Shown one piece after another: positions 54,301 to 63,938 of a DNA stretch of 64,000 bases. The DNA is taken from positions 30,303,118 to 30,367,117 of the forward strand of contig OX442314.1 of assembly GCA_949358305.1 (NCBI GenBank), written 5' to 3'. The position numbers were made by a program, and so were the translations under genes. Source of the DNA: Strigamia acuminata. Lineage: Eukaryota > Arthropoda > Chilopoda > Geophilomorpha > Linotaeniidae. Position 1 is the stretch's first letter. Each line of letters opens with the position of its first letter. The notes under the pieces were generated by a model. That model was not told where the DNA came from, ran no database searches, and saw only the letters and a list, made by a program, of their open reading frames with translations.

Positions 54301-56360
54301 TTTGTAACAACAACCAATGGGGTGGCCCACTCAGAATGCTGAATGGGCCGAAAAACCCCCTGGCTAATCAATTGGTCAATTGCCAGGTCAACCAAAGGTC
54401 GCTTGGCATGTGGGATAGGTCTCGGGCGAAAGAACAACGGGCGCGTCCCCGGCTGAACATGCAAATCAACCGGGGGGCCTGTGTAAGTCCCAATACCAGG
54501 CTGGAAAACTGCATCGTATTTTTGCATAATGTAATGCGCAATTGCATCGGGAGACTGAGGAAGGGAGGCCGACTCGACCTTCGATAAATTAAAAATGTTG
54601 GGACCAACCTGAGGTGAAACGCTATGTATGGCGCTCGAAAGAGCAGTCAAATGAAGTGCAATTGATGATAAGCTCTCGCCATCTTGATGAATTAACGAGC
54701 TAATGCACAATGCATCGTCAAAGGCATATGCCAACCCCGGTATTAAACCAAAACGTGCGATTGAATCGCGTCCCATGACGGGTGGACCAGGGTCACGAGT
54801 AACCACTATGGGCATCCTAACTGTGGTGGCCTGGACGGTGACTGTCATCATAGCTATCCCCAGCAAAGGAATCGAAACGTGGGGGTACGCGAATAAATTA
54901 ATCGCGGGAGGGTACCGCCTTACCACCTGGTTACTGTGTTGCTCGATGGAAGCCAAAGCATCTGATCCCATAACGGTGTACTCGGACCCCGTATCCAACT
55001 GAAAATAGAGAAGAATATGATTAACATGAGCCTCAACCACTATGGGTGGGAGTAGACATTTGTCACTCTTGAGGTAATATAGTGAGTAATCCGGATTTAG
55101 GCCAGGTTCGTTAGCATATACCTGATTGACATTGGCATTATTTAAAATAGGTGCGGGTGAAAAAATTGATGGCGGGACATTAGAGTTCTGACCGCTAACC
55201 ACGTTGGAAAGCGGCCCAGATGACACAGGTTGGCCAATAGATGAATGCTGAAAGTCGAGGGGCCCGTCAACTGTCCACTGCTGACCCAACATCGGCTGTG
55301 CGGCCACGTAATTCATAGGTGAGGTCAGCTGACGAAAACGAGGAGGCGGCGACGGTCGGCGACCAAAAGTCCCAGTGGCTTGGGGTGTTGTGGATTGTCC
55401 AGGGCCAAATCGTGTGGCACGGAGAAGGTTCTGCGGCGATGGCTGTCCATTTCTGCAAACAGCAGCGATGTGTCCAGTGCGGCCACACGTGCGGCACACG
55501 GCGGTCTGAAAAGGGCAGACCGATCGAGCATGTGTCTGACCGCATCCGTTACACAACGCCCTGGACCCAGAAGGCTGCATTGGACGCATTGGTGGTCCAG
55601 CTGCTTGCGCGGGCATTCGGGAGCCGTCCTGAAACCCTTGTCGTGGGGACCTGCCACTTGATTTGGCGAATGGAAGCCTGGGCCTAGATGGTTGCTGATT
55701 CGATGAGGCGGTGGTCTGAAGCTGGAAAAGTGCTGCTTGGGGGGGGTGGTTTGCAGAAAAATGTTGCATCGGAACGGTTGCGGAAGACTTATAAATGGCG
55801 TTGCCCTGAGTGGCAGCCTGAAAACCTATGGCCATTGATGAGGCCTTGTCCAAGGTCAGGTTTTCTTCACCAAGTAGCCTCTGGCGGAGCTGCTCGACAC
55901 CGACTCCCCTGATTAATTGGTCAAGGACCAGCTGCTCGATCTGATCCGTTGTCGTGGCGCCAGTCCTTTCCGCCAGGCCCCGCAATGCCGCGATGTAGTT
56001 GCTCATCGATTCATCTGGCGCACGCACGCGGGAACCCAGCAAGTGACGCTGAACCACTGGCCTCGGTGCAGGGGTGAAATGTTCCTGGAGTTTCTTGGTG
56101 ATGTCGAGGAAAGTCTGGCTAGAGAGCTTGCTTGGTGCAAATAAATTGTGGGCTAGTTGGTATGTAGGTGCACCAACCACTGAGAGAAGAAAAGCACGCT
56201 TTTTTGAGGCAGGAATGTCATTGAGAGAGACCAACTGCTCAAAATGCTCTAAATAGAGTGCCCAATCCTCCGCAGTGGAGCCCACGAAAGGCACGGGAAT
56301 TCCCAATAAAGCTGGTGGAACAGAACCGGCAGGGGCCGCCGGGGGAAGAGTCATGACCAC
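51369..56360 (-). CDS. gag-pol: Gag-Pol polyprotein of the Ty3/Gypsy element
   Basis: One uninterrupted 1663-aa frame fuses Gag and Pol, with no frameshift between them. A capsid-like region occupies about residues 1-200. The nucleocapsid has two Cys/His clusters near 272-305, the second a classical CX2CX4HX4C knuckle (CRTCGRTGHIAAVC). The aspartic protease has LDTGSEYTVMG near 455. Reverse transcriptase follows with LDLRQAYQQIPL and the catalytic VYQDDILV near 793, then RNase H (CDASPYGLGAVL, and FTDHKPL further on). Integrase has an HHCC domain near 1170-1200 (HHVGIVAMKRR ... CHPCQ) and the DDE core (HADLAGP, TDNGPQFS near 1283). A Ser/Pro-rich tail ends the protein. It makes and inserts element copies. 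No env domain is seen. Confidence 0.96.
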   Translation of the reverse strand: MVMTLPPAAPAGSVPPALLGIPVPFVGSTAEDWALYLEHFEQLVSLNDIPASKKRAFLLSVVGAPTYQLAHNLFAPSKLSSQTFLDITKKLQEHFTPAPRPVVQRHLLGSRVRAPDESMSNYIAALRGLAERTGATTTDQIEQLVLDQLIRGVGVEQLRQRLLGEENLTLDKASSMAIGFQAATQGNAIYKSSATVPMQHFSANHPPQAALFQLQTTASSNQQPSRPRLPFAKSSGRSPRQGFQDGSRMPAQAAGPPMRPMQPSGSRALCNGCGQTHARSVCPFQTAVCRTCGRTGHIAAVCRNGQPSPQNLLRATRFGPGQSTTPQATGTFGRRPSPPPRFRQLTSPMNYVAAQPMLGQQWTVDGPLDFQHSSIGQPVSSGPLSNVVSGQNSNVPPSIFSPAPILNNANVNQVYANEPGLNPDYSLYYLKSDKCLLPPIVVEAHVNHILLYFQLDTGSEYTVMGSDALASIEQHSNQVVRRYPPAINLFAYPHVSIPLLGIAMMTVTVQATTVRMPIVVTRDPGPPVMGRDSIARFGLIPGLAYAFDDALCISSLIHQDGESLSSIALHLTALSSAIHSVSPQVGPNIFNLSKVESASLPQSPDAIAHYIMQKYDAVFQPGIGTYTGPPVDLHVQPGTRPLFFRPRPIPHAKRPLVDLAIDQLISQGVFRPIQHSEWATPLVVVTKANGGLRLCGDYRATVNRFILPDPYPLPLVADLLAGLANAKYFTLLDLRQAYQQIPLTVRSSLLVAVNTHRGLMAVTRLPFGTAPSSGIFQRIVDGIFRGVPWVSVYQDDILVATPTLELHLHTLVLVFDKLANKGLRVSHDKCQLVKTSVQYLGHFLTQQGITPALSKVQAVLNCPSPTTVTTLKSFLGMVVYYASYVPRMAHLSAPLYALLQKEAEWVWGPKQQAAFQQLKDILASPEVLTYYDLTKPLLLICDASPYGLGAVLAHKFSDGSERPVAYASRTLSSAEQNYAQLDKEAAAIVFGLKKFHSHLSGTFVSIFTDHKPLLGILGPDKPIPNIISPRLLRWALLLSTYHYALIYRPGAQLREADALSRLPLPAPDVPAAEFDAAYPTDIRMLSASGSAYITRERLVQATLADPLLQSLASYVTASWPALRPAAVPSPYWQRRQMMSLAHQLLFVNDRVIVPLFLVPDLLQSLHFHHVGIVAMKRRARPFVWWPDMSRHIEQFVAQCHPCQQTRPLSPRAPLVSWPAPDGPWDRIHADLAGPLHGTMFLVVVDAFSAWIEVAAMRTTVSAAIITVLRRLFATHGLPRVLVTDNGPQFSSAEMGEFTRANHVKHLFSPPYSPWSNGQAERAVRWTKEQLSRASSNRWDLVIPRILMTQHATPSRLDGVSPSVRLFNRQIADVWHQLVRSWAVATHLRSPGAVVPSALRLPIGAPVWYRVFLARSFKWARGSVIAVRGEVVYEIRTDSGEVIIRHLNHLRKFQGETLSLPSTLTPATTAPPSTRALPAILLPSNTLAPHGGAAIDFAARPRPTVLPATQASVSSSPLSSAFTSPHTSAGNSSGNLSAELHLSSSSTPPNSPHESPLSPSIRPSSSLVRLILDADRQAPTFPDQMVSGSGPSSQVATVSTPVPVQPTSSVLLDPALLTQRLRAILQKDQQPPAQPTGPPDTTSLRRSERLKQLPGHPKQNVPKQ

Positions 56361-56668
56361 CTTGTTATCCTCGGTGGGGTCCGCCAGGATTTAAGATGAT
56401 GTGATGCAAAAAATCGCCGCTGACCACTGGTGAAGACTCATTTGGAAGACGTGGGTGCAATGGGCACTAAGCCTTGGAACTGCGCATCGTCCAACCTCAT
56501 CAATGACACGAGTGAAAATTAATACACAATAAATTCAAAAGTCTTATCTGCATTCTGAAGATAACCAAGAAAAAACGACGTTCATCCGGCGTTGAGATGC
56601 CTGTGGTCCCGATTCGACGGAGCATTCGAGCAAAGCGGCGGTGGATCCAATTTCGTGCAGTGATACAA

Positions 56669-56845
56669 TGTTCAACCGACGTTCGCGTCGGACTCACAGG
56701 CGGCGAATCGATGCTCGATCGACGTTGGCGTTGGAAGGCGATGAAACGACGTTCGACCAACGTTCGCGTTGGTAGGCGGTGAAGCGACGTTCGACCGACG
56801 TTCGCATTGAAAGGCGGTGAAGCGACGTTCGACTGACGTTCGCGA
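56669..56845. repeat. 38-bp tandem repeats in the retrotransposon leader
   Basis: About four and a half units near GTTCGACCGACGTTCGCGTTG followed by AGGCGGTGAAGCGAC lie between the 5' LTR and the polyprotein start. They differ by several substitutions, so they predate the insertion. Confidence 0.85.
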
Positions 56846-57074
56846 AACTGGAAAAATTAGCAGACGACGTCCCGAATGTTCGCCGTCAATGGTTTGCTTC
56901 TGCGCTCTTGGTGAATCGTGCGGAATCCACAACTGCCATGTTGATGAAAGTCTTTACACTACAGTCGAATACGCATTCCAAAACTGATAAAAGGCATAAG
57001 TGAATTTATTTCACGATAATATGGCGCAAAAACACTTATCTTTCAGGCCAGATGAATTGTCAAAACACAAATTC

Positions 57075-57092
57075 GAAACGATCACGACGCCA
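57075..57092 (-). promoter_or_regulatory. Candidate primer binding site
   Basis: One base after the 5' LTR the element reads TGGCGTCGTGATCGTTTC. TGG pairs with a tRNA CCA end. I do not assign the tRNA. Confidence 0.6.
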
Positions 57093-57093
57093 A

Positions 57094-57359
57094 TGTGTCA
57101 TCTGTATGTGTGATCCACTTATAGATTTATACTTGAAGATTTGGGGCCGAAATAGAATGCCATGTCTTTGGGCATGGCATTAGTGAGATGTTTCTTGAAA
57201 GAGATTTTGAGTCAGACTGTTTATTTAATATTCGGAAAAGGTAATAACAATTTGGTTGTCAGGGTTGTGAGCCTGACAACCAAGTAATTGTTCAATATTG
57301 TGAAATCGGATACAATGGTATTTGATAATGTGTATAATCAACAATGTCGGTATGCGACA
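57094..57359 (-). repeat. 5' LTR
   Basis: 266 bp, the same sequence as the 3' LTR by eye. It should carry the element's promoter and transcript start. A palindrome GGTTGTCAGG...CCTGACAACC lies inside it. Confidence 0.95.
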
Positions 57360-57364
57360 CATCT

Positions 57365-58500
57365 AAATGGAATTTTCCCATTTTTTCTACAATAAACTCA
57401 TTATTTTGTATTCTTAACCTAAAAGCTCCTCTTTGAGTGCGAGATTCTAATACCTGAAATCTCCAAAATAAAAAATAAAAACAAGTTATTTCAAACCCAA
57501 CACACCTAAAATCTTCCACTCAATCCAAACACTTTTATTTGAAACATGTCAACAAAACCACCAACCAAGTAACACCACCCCGAGTAAACGTTAATCCAAC
57601 TCCCGTACATTGGTCCCACCACCCAAACTCCACCTGCAACTTCACACGCTTCCCAACGCACCGAATTACGTGACTTGTAAACCGATCCCAAAACAAACTG
57701 CCGTGTGGCATCACGTTCGCACAAAAGAAAAACAAACTTCACGACCGATCCCGGAATTCTTTAACGACACAACACCCATAAACGCAACAAACAAACAAAA
57801 AAAAACTCAAAACTAAAATGATTTTTATTATTAATTATCCTCAATGCTTCGTTGAGATTTCGAATTACCAAGCCCAATTTCCACTCGTTATCAGCGTGTC
57901 AACAACGGACTTATTTATGGGCCTTTTTCGGGCGCCATTGCGTCATGCGACGACGAGCCAATCGCGAAGCGGGCTTGCACCGAGTTGATTTGACGGGCCA
58001 CTCAATTTTCCAGCAACGTACGATAGAGGGCGGCTGCCGACACGCACAAGGAGATTTAGTTCGCCGAAAGGTCGCGGACACAGGAGGGTCATCGAAGCGG
58101 TGCCAGATGGCGGGAATCGATTTAGCAAGCGGAGTATCGTCGGACAACGGTTGGCTTGGGGAGAACAAGTCGGCTTTATTCGGCTGGAAAAGCGCGCAGT
58201 TTTGATTACATTTCAATTCTTTTCAAGGATGATTTAAAGTGATGGGAAAATATGTAAACAAAAATATGACGGATCTTGATGTTTTTATGAAAAAAAAAAT
58301 ATTTCATCTTTTCGTCTTTTTTTCAGGCCATGGCGATGGCGATATCGAGGCCTGGTGCAATATCCGAGCGCGGGGCCTTTATGGGTGGATTTATAGAGAG
58401 AGATTTAGAAGTCAGCGCCCCCTATCTCAATAAAGTTGTTCTTATGCTAACTAGCTGACCAAGATGGATGTATGTTAATTTCGTCCATGCTTAAATTTTA
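57365..58500. other. Spacer with a CpG-bearing block, no gene called
   Basis: The block 57860-58205 is GC-richer, with many CpGs and open frames on both strands, but no domain or splice pattern is recognised. It may be a promoter or decayed exon. The segment 58330-58527 (GCGGGGCCTTTATGGGTGG ... CAATAAAG) may be an LTR of the following Gypsy remnant. Confidence 0.35.
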
Positions 58501-59830
58501 AAGAAGTTCCAGAAACATAATATTGGTGACGAGGATAGACAAAAACGGATTCCATGCTAATCTTGAGTATCCAAATGCTTGTTTAAATTGTTTCTTGGCA
58601 ACTTTCGAGCATTTTTCTTGAAATTCTTTGACCACACGTCTCGCGTGTAGGCCTATTTTGCGTTTTGTGCCCTTTTTAATTGATTTTTGGTTATTTTTCG
58701 GCGTTTAGATGGCTAGTCCTGCTACCTTCGAGTACTATGACTCGGATAAGGATTGGGAGCAATATGTGGAACGGTTAGAGGTCTTTTTCGATTACCATGA
58801 TATCCTGGACGATCAAAAGAAGGTCTCGTGGTTGATGACGGCCATGGGTGCTGATAAGCATAAACGGTTGTCGGACCTACCAAGGAAACCAAAGGAGAAA
58901 ACGTTTGCAGATCTTACAACGCTTCTGCAAAATCACCAAAGTGCGAAGCTGTTGCAATGTGCCCAACGCTTCCGGTTTCAAAAGCGGTTGCAACTTTCAG
59001 ATGAGTCTGCGGCTCAATTTTCGGTTGCTCTGCAATCGCTTGCACAGCATTGCGATTACAGTGAAGCACTTCCGCTCCTTCTGGCTGATTGTTTCGTCCA
59101 GGCATTACAGTCGGAAGTTGTCCAAAGATGCCGTTTGCCACGGTTGAGGTAAAAAAGGTAACATCAAACCTGTTTGTTTGTCAGGTGGCAAGGTGCAGAC
59201 GCATCACATAACACAGGAAGTGCTGGACTTAACGTTTAATCAACTTACGGTCAATGCAGTCAGATTGACTTGGTGGTTGCCACTCCAATTAACCATGGAT
59301 GTGGCAGGTGTCGAGCTGAAAATGGAGATTGACACCGGGGCTGCTATGACAATAATTGGTCTCGATATTTATACTGAATTATTTGCTTTTGTTCTATCAC
59401 AGCTACTTGAATGTCCATTAGCTGGCTATAATGGCTACCATCCATGGAAGGGGTTTTCGAGGTGATCGTTACATTTAAAGGTTGTACGTGCCTTCTGATG
59501 GCAGTCTTGCGCAACGGCACCACACCACTTGTCGGACATGACTGGCTTGGCATGTTTGGCCTTCTGTCGAAAGGCAGCATGGCCATGGGTGCAGATGAAA
59601 TACTCCGGTGTGAGTCGGGCCAGTAGTCGAGCCCATTTTCCTGAAAGTTTATTCGGTGCTGCTTTCCGTGTAGGGTCTTGTTGAAATGGAGCTGAATCAA
59701 TTGCAGCAATTGGGTATCATCACTCCTGTGGTTTCATCGAGATGGGCAACACCCATCATGCATGTTAAAAAAATGGATGGGCATGATCAAGATCGCTGGT
59801 TGCTACAACAGACAATAAATTTCAACTTAC
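58500..59830 (+). pseudogene. Decayed second Ty3/Gypsy element
   Basis: TTGGTGACGAGGATAGAC at 58525-58542 looks like an LTR/primer-site junction. A gag frame follows at 58709-59152 (147 aa, with DSDKDWEQYVERLEVFF and DESAAQFSVALQSLA, typical of Gypsy capsid). Next is a protease fragment (VELKMEIDTGAAMTIIG, about 59310-59365), then short RT pieces in other frames (LNQLQQLGIITPV and SRWATPIMHVKK, about 59688-59770). The Cys knuckle, most of RT, RNase H and integrase are missing, and stops and frame changes separate the pieces. It is unrelated in detail to the intact element nearby and is on the opposite strand. Confidence 0.85.
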
Positions 59831-60465
59831 TTTGCATCTTGACGAAGACAAATTCTAAAAATTGACTACAAATGCAAAAACAAAAATTTAATATCCAAAA
59901 AATTGACAAATAATTTACAAGACACAAATGGGTTTATTTTCCAATATACAGACCAGTAAAGTTGCTGTGGAAGCAAAGTCAGTAATAATCAATTCAGATT
60001 AGCAGGTGAATTTCTTCATTTACTTTGTTTTTTCGTGTATTTTTCATGAAGTTGGTGTGATATGTCTTGGTAGTTGGAGACACGGCAGATAAGCCCATCC
60101 TGCCCCCCACAAGTTTTTTAAAAATAAATTTAGTTGTGCGCAGAAAAAAAAAATTAAAAGAAAATTAAGTTTCATTCATTAATTAAATTAAATAAAATAT
60201 TTCTGGTAGAAAATTCTGGTAAAAAATTATCAGGTTCTGGTAAAAAATTATCTGGTAAAAAATATTCCTGCTAAAAAAAACATACAGAGATGTGATCGTG
60301 TCGAAAAGAGTGGTATTTCTTTAAAAGTCGAAATATTTTTGGTCGAAAGAAATTCAGGTCGAAAATAACTTCCTTTTATGCTTCTGCTCTGAACCATCTT
60401 GCAGCATGTAGATAATTTTCTGTCCTAAAAATCTGTTAAATAAAACATAAAAAGCACATTAGTCA
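59831..60465. other. AT-rich spacer with duplicated words
   Basis: Sequence at 59800-59855 (CAACAGACAATAAATTTCAAC ... GACGAAGACA) reappears at about 61401-61460 in front of DNMT1. A short CTGGTAAAAAATTATC repeat lies near 60205-60270. No gene. Confidence 0.4.
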
Positions 60466-60466
60466 T

Positions 60467-61165
60467 CATAAATTAAAAATCTACCACCTGCCGAAAGCCA
60501 AGCCCATACTTTTATAATTTAAATTTCCAGGAACCTGTAAAGTCAACCAGGAAGTTAAAATCCTATAAGATAAAAGACCAAAATAAAGTTTGGGTTCTTA
60601 GAAAAGATGGATTAAAAGCAGCACACGTTTTTTCGGGGCGTGTCATCTAGTGCGACAAAATTTTACCGCGACACGATCTACCGCGACTTTTGAAACTGCA
60701 ACTGTTTTTCTTTGTCTAATTCCTAAGAAGGGCTAACAAGGGGGGGCTGCGCCCCCCTTGATTTCCCCCCCCCCCCCCCCCCCCCCGCGAACCTAACCTT
60801 ACTGGTTTTTTTTTATGTAAAAACCATTTTTTAGGGACGGATTGTCGCGGTAGATCGTGTCGCGCTAGATGTGGGGACCCATGTGCCTTTTCAATGCCTC
60901 GTTTAGCATTAACAATAAAATAACAAAACAGTTCTGATTTAGCTGTCAATTAGTTACCTGTTTTGTCACTGGGTGGCGCTTGTGCTAAGGAAACATAGAG
61001 TCACTAACCAATTTATTTATTCAAACTAAATACTGTCGATTTTTTTTATATTTCTTGAATGTATTATTACATTTTGAATAAAAACGTATTTAATAATGAT
61101 TGGTTTAATTTATAATGTATTTACTTTTAATGTTTTATAGACAAAATAAATACCAAATGCAATAC
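60467..61165 (+). repeat. Upstream copy of DNMT1 promoter/exon-1 duplication
   Basis: Two blocks, 60467-60640 and about 60888-61165, match the downstream copy at 61172-61345 and 61618-61910. At the place of the start codon this copy reads CAAAATAAATACC instead of CAAAAATGAATTCC, so the ATG is lost, and the following donor is altered too. A CTACCGCGAC-family element (60644-60871) lies between the blocks of this copy only. Confidence 0.85.
60644..60871. mobile_element. MITE, CTACCGCGAC family (best copy)
   Basis: CATCTAGTGCGACAAAA at the left and TGTCGCGCTAGATG at the right are terminal inverted repeats, followed inside by a second inverted pair around CGATCTACCGCGAC. A run of about 20 C at 60766-60786 lies in the middle. 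No coding sequence. Confidence 0.8.
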
Positions 61166-61171
61166 GCAGTA

Positions 61172-61910
61172 AATTTATATTAAAAATCTACAACCTGCCG
61201 AAAGCTAAGCCCATACTTTCGTAATTTAAATTGCCAGGAAACTGTACATTCAACCAGGAAGTTAAAATCCTCTCAATTAAAAGACCAAAATAAACTTTGG
61301 GTACTGAGAAAAGGTGGATTTAAAGCAGCACATGTTTCTTTGCGACCTTGGTGCGAGAATAACGGTATACAAATCCCATGATTCCCTTCGCTGAATGATT
61401 GTCAACAGACAATAATTTTCAACTTTTACTTGTTAGAATAAATTTGCATCTAGACGAAGACACAGGACAGGAGTGCTCTATTCTAGTGATTAATTCCTTC
61501 CTTTTGTGCCAAATCCAGGTAAATAACATAACAAATTGGTATTTTTCACAAACATTTCTTTTGTTTGACTAAATTCGTGTTGTGTTTCATTGATGCTTAG
61601 TGAAATATTTTGAACGAATGTGCCTTTTCAATGCCTAATTTAGCACTAACTATAAAATATCAAAACGGTTCTGATTTAGCTGTCAATTAATTTCCTGTTT
61701 TGTCACAAGGTGGCGCTTGCGCTAAGGAAACATGAAGTCACTAACCAATTTATTTATTCAAACTAAACACTGTCGGTCGATTGTTTATTTTTCTTGAATG
61801 TATTATTACATTTTGAATAAAAAAGTATTTAATAATAATTGGTTTAATTTATAATGTATTTACTTTCCATGTTTTATAGACAAAAATGAATTCCAAATAC
61901 GAAACGAGGT
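61172..61910 (+). promoter_or_regulatory. DNMT1 promoter and 5' UTR (downstream duplicate)
   Basis: This copy runs directly into the DNMT1 start codon. A possible non-coding exon ends near 61519 with CCAG|GTAAAT. The shared segment includes TGACTTTA-free AT-rich DNA and the conserved words GGTGGCGCTTG and CTAAGGAAACAT. No TATA box is certain. Confidence 0.5.
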
Positions 61911-63938
61911 AAATTTGTATTTAATTTTCATTTATTTTCTACCAGTAATTATTTTATTTTTTTTGCAGATCAAAAAAGCCGAGATTAAGCAGCGATTCTG
62001 ATTCGGATTCGGATGTAGAAGATGAGTGGGAAAAATTCCGCAGAATTCGGAGGTTAAAAAAAATTCACAAACAAATGAGGACGAACAACGACAGCCACAA
62101 ATGCCAACACTGTCTACAATTGTTTGACGAGATCACGATGGTTTCGCCGCTGGATTTTGCTGTATTTATTCAGATTTATTTGCCAAAACGATTAAATTTT
62201 GACCGACCATAATTTTTTTTCTATTTTAAATTTTCAGTTCGAAGAAAAAGAGTGCGAATTTATTAATTCAGTTGAATCGGACGAAATTGGAGTAAAATCA
62301 TTCAAAGTGAATTGTTTTGTTGTTCATGACGAGCTGTCACACATTTGTCAGTTGGACTGGGGCCTGGTCGAAAAGGGTTTTCGCTGTTTTGTCAGTGGTT
62401 ACGTCTACTCTGATGAGGACAAAACAGAAACAGGTAAATTTAAAGCAATTACAAAAATTGAAAAAGATTTAAATTTATTTTTCATGTAGCCGTGATAAAC
62501 ATTGGACCAATATCTGAGTGGTGGGTATCTTACGAGGACGAGGATGAAGCAACGATAGGAGTGACAACTGGTAATATTAACCAGCAAAATAATTAATTTT
62601 TGAAATTTTGAATTTAATTTATTTATTTTTAGACTTGGGGTATTATTATTTGATGGTTCCAAGCAACGACTATCGGGTTTATTTCCTCCCCTTAAAGGAA
62701 AAGACGTTTTTGCTGAACATAATTATCAATTTTGTCGAAGAAGACGAAAACATCACCTATGATGAATTAATTCAGAAAATCAAGGTAAAGAAATTGTTTA
62801 AAAATTATTTTTATTTATTTATTTATATATTTATTTATTTATTTATTTTAGACTGCTTCGGCCCCTGTCGACTACGCAGACGACATTGAATTGACTGAAA
62901 AAGCGGTCCGCAAGCACGCGGATTTTATCTTGGAGCAAATCTCCAGCTACGACGAATGCGAGGACGATATTGACCCATTGATGCAAACCGATTGCATTCA
63001 AAAATTAAAAGAATTGTCGGGCAAAATAATGCCAATTGGTCGAACTGGGTAAGGGATTTTTTTAAAAATATAAAATAAAATAAAATAAACTAAAACAAAT
63101 ACAATTTTTAGGATAACACAGCAGAGGAAAAGTGCTGACACGATGCAGCAGAGAAAATTCAGAAACAAGCGCAGACTAAGGAAGAAAAGTGGGACTTGCA
63201 AATCTCTGAACACTAAGCTCGTTAATCGAATTTTTGATTCGATTTTTAAAGATTTCGTTTGTGGTCCGGTAATTATTATGACTATCTCGAAATTAACTGA
63301 GAATAAAATAATTTTTTTTTATCTACGGAGTATTTATTATATTTTCTTTTTGATTTTGCAGGACGAGTGGAACGGACAAGGAAATTCTGAAAATGAATTA
63401 GAAATCGACGAGGTAGAGCGACATTCTGAAATTAATCCTGAAATTGGACAACGGCTCGAGTTAGACGATTTTTCGAGTAGAAAAATCGAAGTTTTTTTCA
63501 AAGAAATTGTAAAGAGTCGAAATAACGTGACGTATATAAAAACATTCGACATCCGGAACGAATGTGTAAATATTTTATTTGTTTCTTAATTTTTTAAAAT
63601 GGTATTTTAATTTTTATATTTAATTTCTATTTAGTTTGAAATTGGGGACTGTATTTGTATCCAGCCACGCGACCAACCATCAGCGCCGTATCAATTGGCC
63701 AGAATCGTCACTGTAACGTTTGATGAAATACAAAACAAAGGAGGAATTCATGTCATTTATTTTACGTAATTTTATGAATTTATTATTTTTTATTCAATTG
63801 TTAAATTCATTTTAAATTTTTTTGTTAACTAGAGCTGCGTCCGATACAATATTAGGCAAAACAGCGAGCGAAAACGAATATTTCGTGTCCAATTACTGTA
63901 AAACCGTCGGTTTTTCATCGGTTAAATGCAAAAGCGAT
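61886..63938 (+). CDS. DNMT1: DNA (cytosine-5) methyltransferase 1, 5' part (cut by window end)
   Basis: DNMT1 copies CpG methylation after replication in the nucleus. Exons seen: 61886-61908, 61969-62161, 62238-62433, 62490-62570, 62633-62784, 62852-63048, 63112-63268, 63362-63565, 63635-63765 and 63833-63938, all GT-AG and in frame (480 codons). KKPRL (9-13) and a DSDSDSD acid tract start the protein. The RFTS domain follows with zinc-ligand candidates C53/C56 and NCFVVHDELSHIC, then INIGPISEWWVS and ADFILEQISSYDE. The linker TKLVNRIFDSIFKDF follows, then the first BAH domain (ECFEIGDCICIQPRDQ, YQLARIVTVTFDE, ASDTILGKTASENEYFV). No CXXC finger is found between RFTS and BAH. The PCNA/DMAP1-type N-terminus is also absent. 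The catalytic domain would lie beyond 64000. After 63938 either an intron opens (GTATTT) or the frame reads on to a TAA near 63972. Confidence 0.93.

Larger units (their letters stand above)
51088..57364 (-). mobile_element. Intact Ty3/Gypsy LTR retrotransposon with CATCT target duplication
   Basis: A complete element is framed by CATCT on both sides (51088-51092 and 57360-57364), a 5-bp target site duplication as usual for Ty3/Gypsy. The 266-bp LTRs at 51093-51358 and 57094-57359 look identical by eye and have TG...CA ends. The single coding frame runs on the minus strand. No envelope gene is present. Matching LTRs and an open frame indicate a recent insertion that may still be active. Its near-balanced base composition contrasts with the AT-rich host DNA. 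Confidence 0.95.

Noticed and set aside
51369-57093. Possible envelope gene (errantivirus) in the intact Gypsy element
   Set aside because: The single frame ends in a Ser/Pro-rich tail directly at the polypurine tract. No signal peptide, fusion or membrane segments are visible.
57911-58216. Open frames on both strands of a CpG-rich block
   Set aside because: No domain or splice evidence. Open frames are expected in GC-richer DNA.
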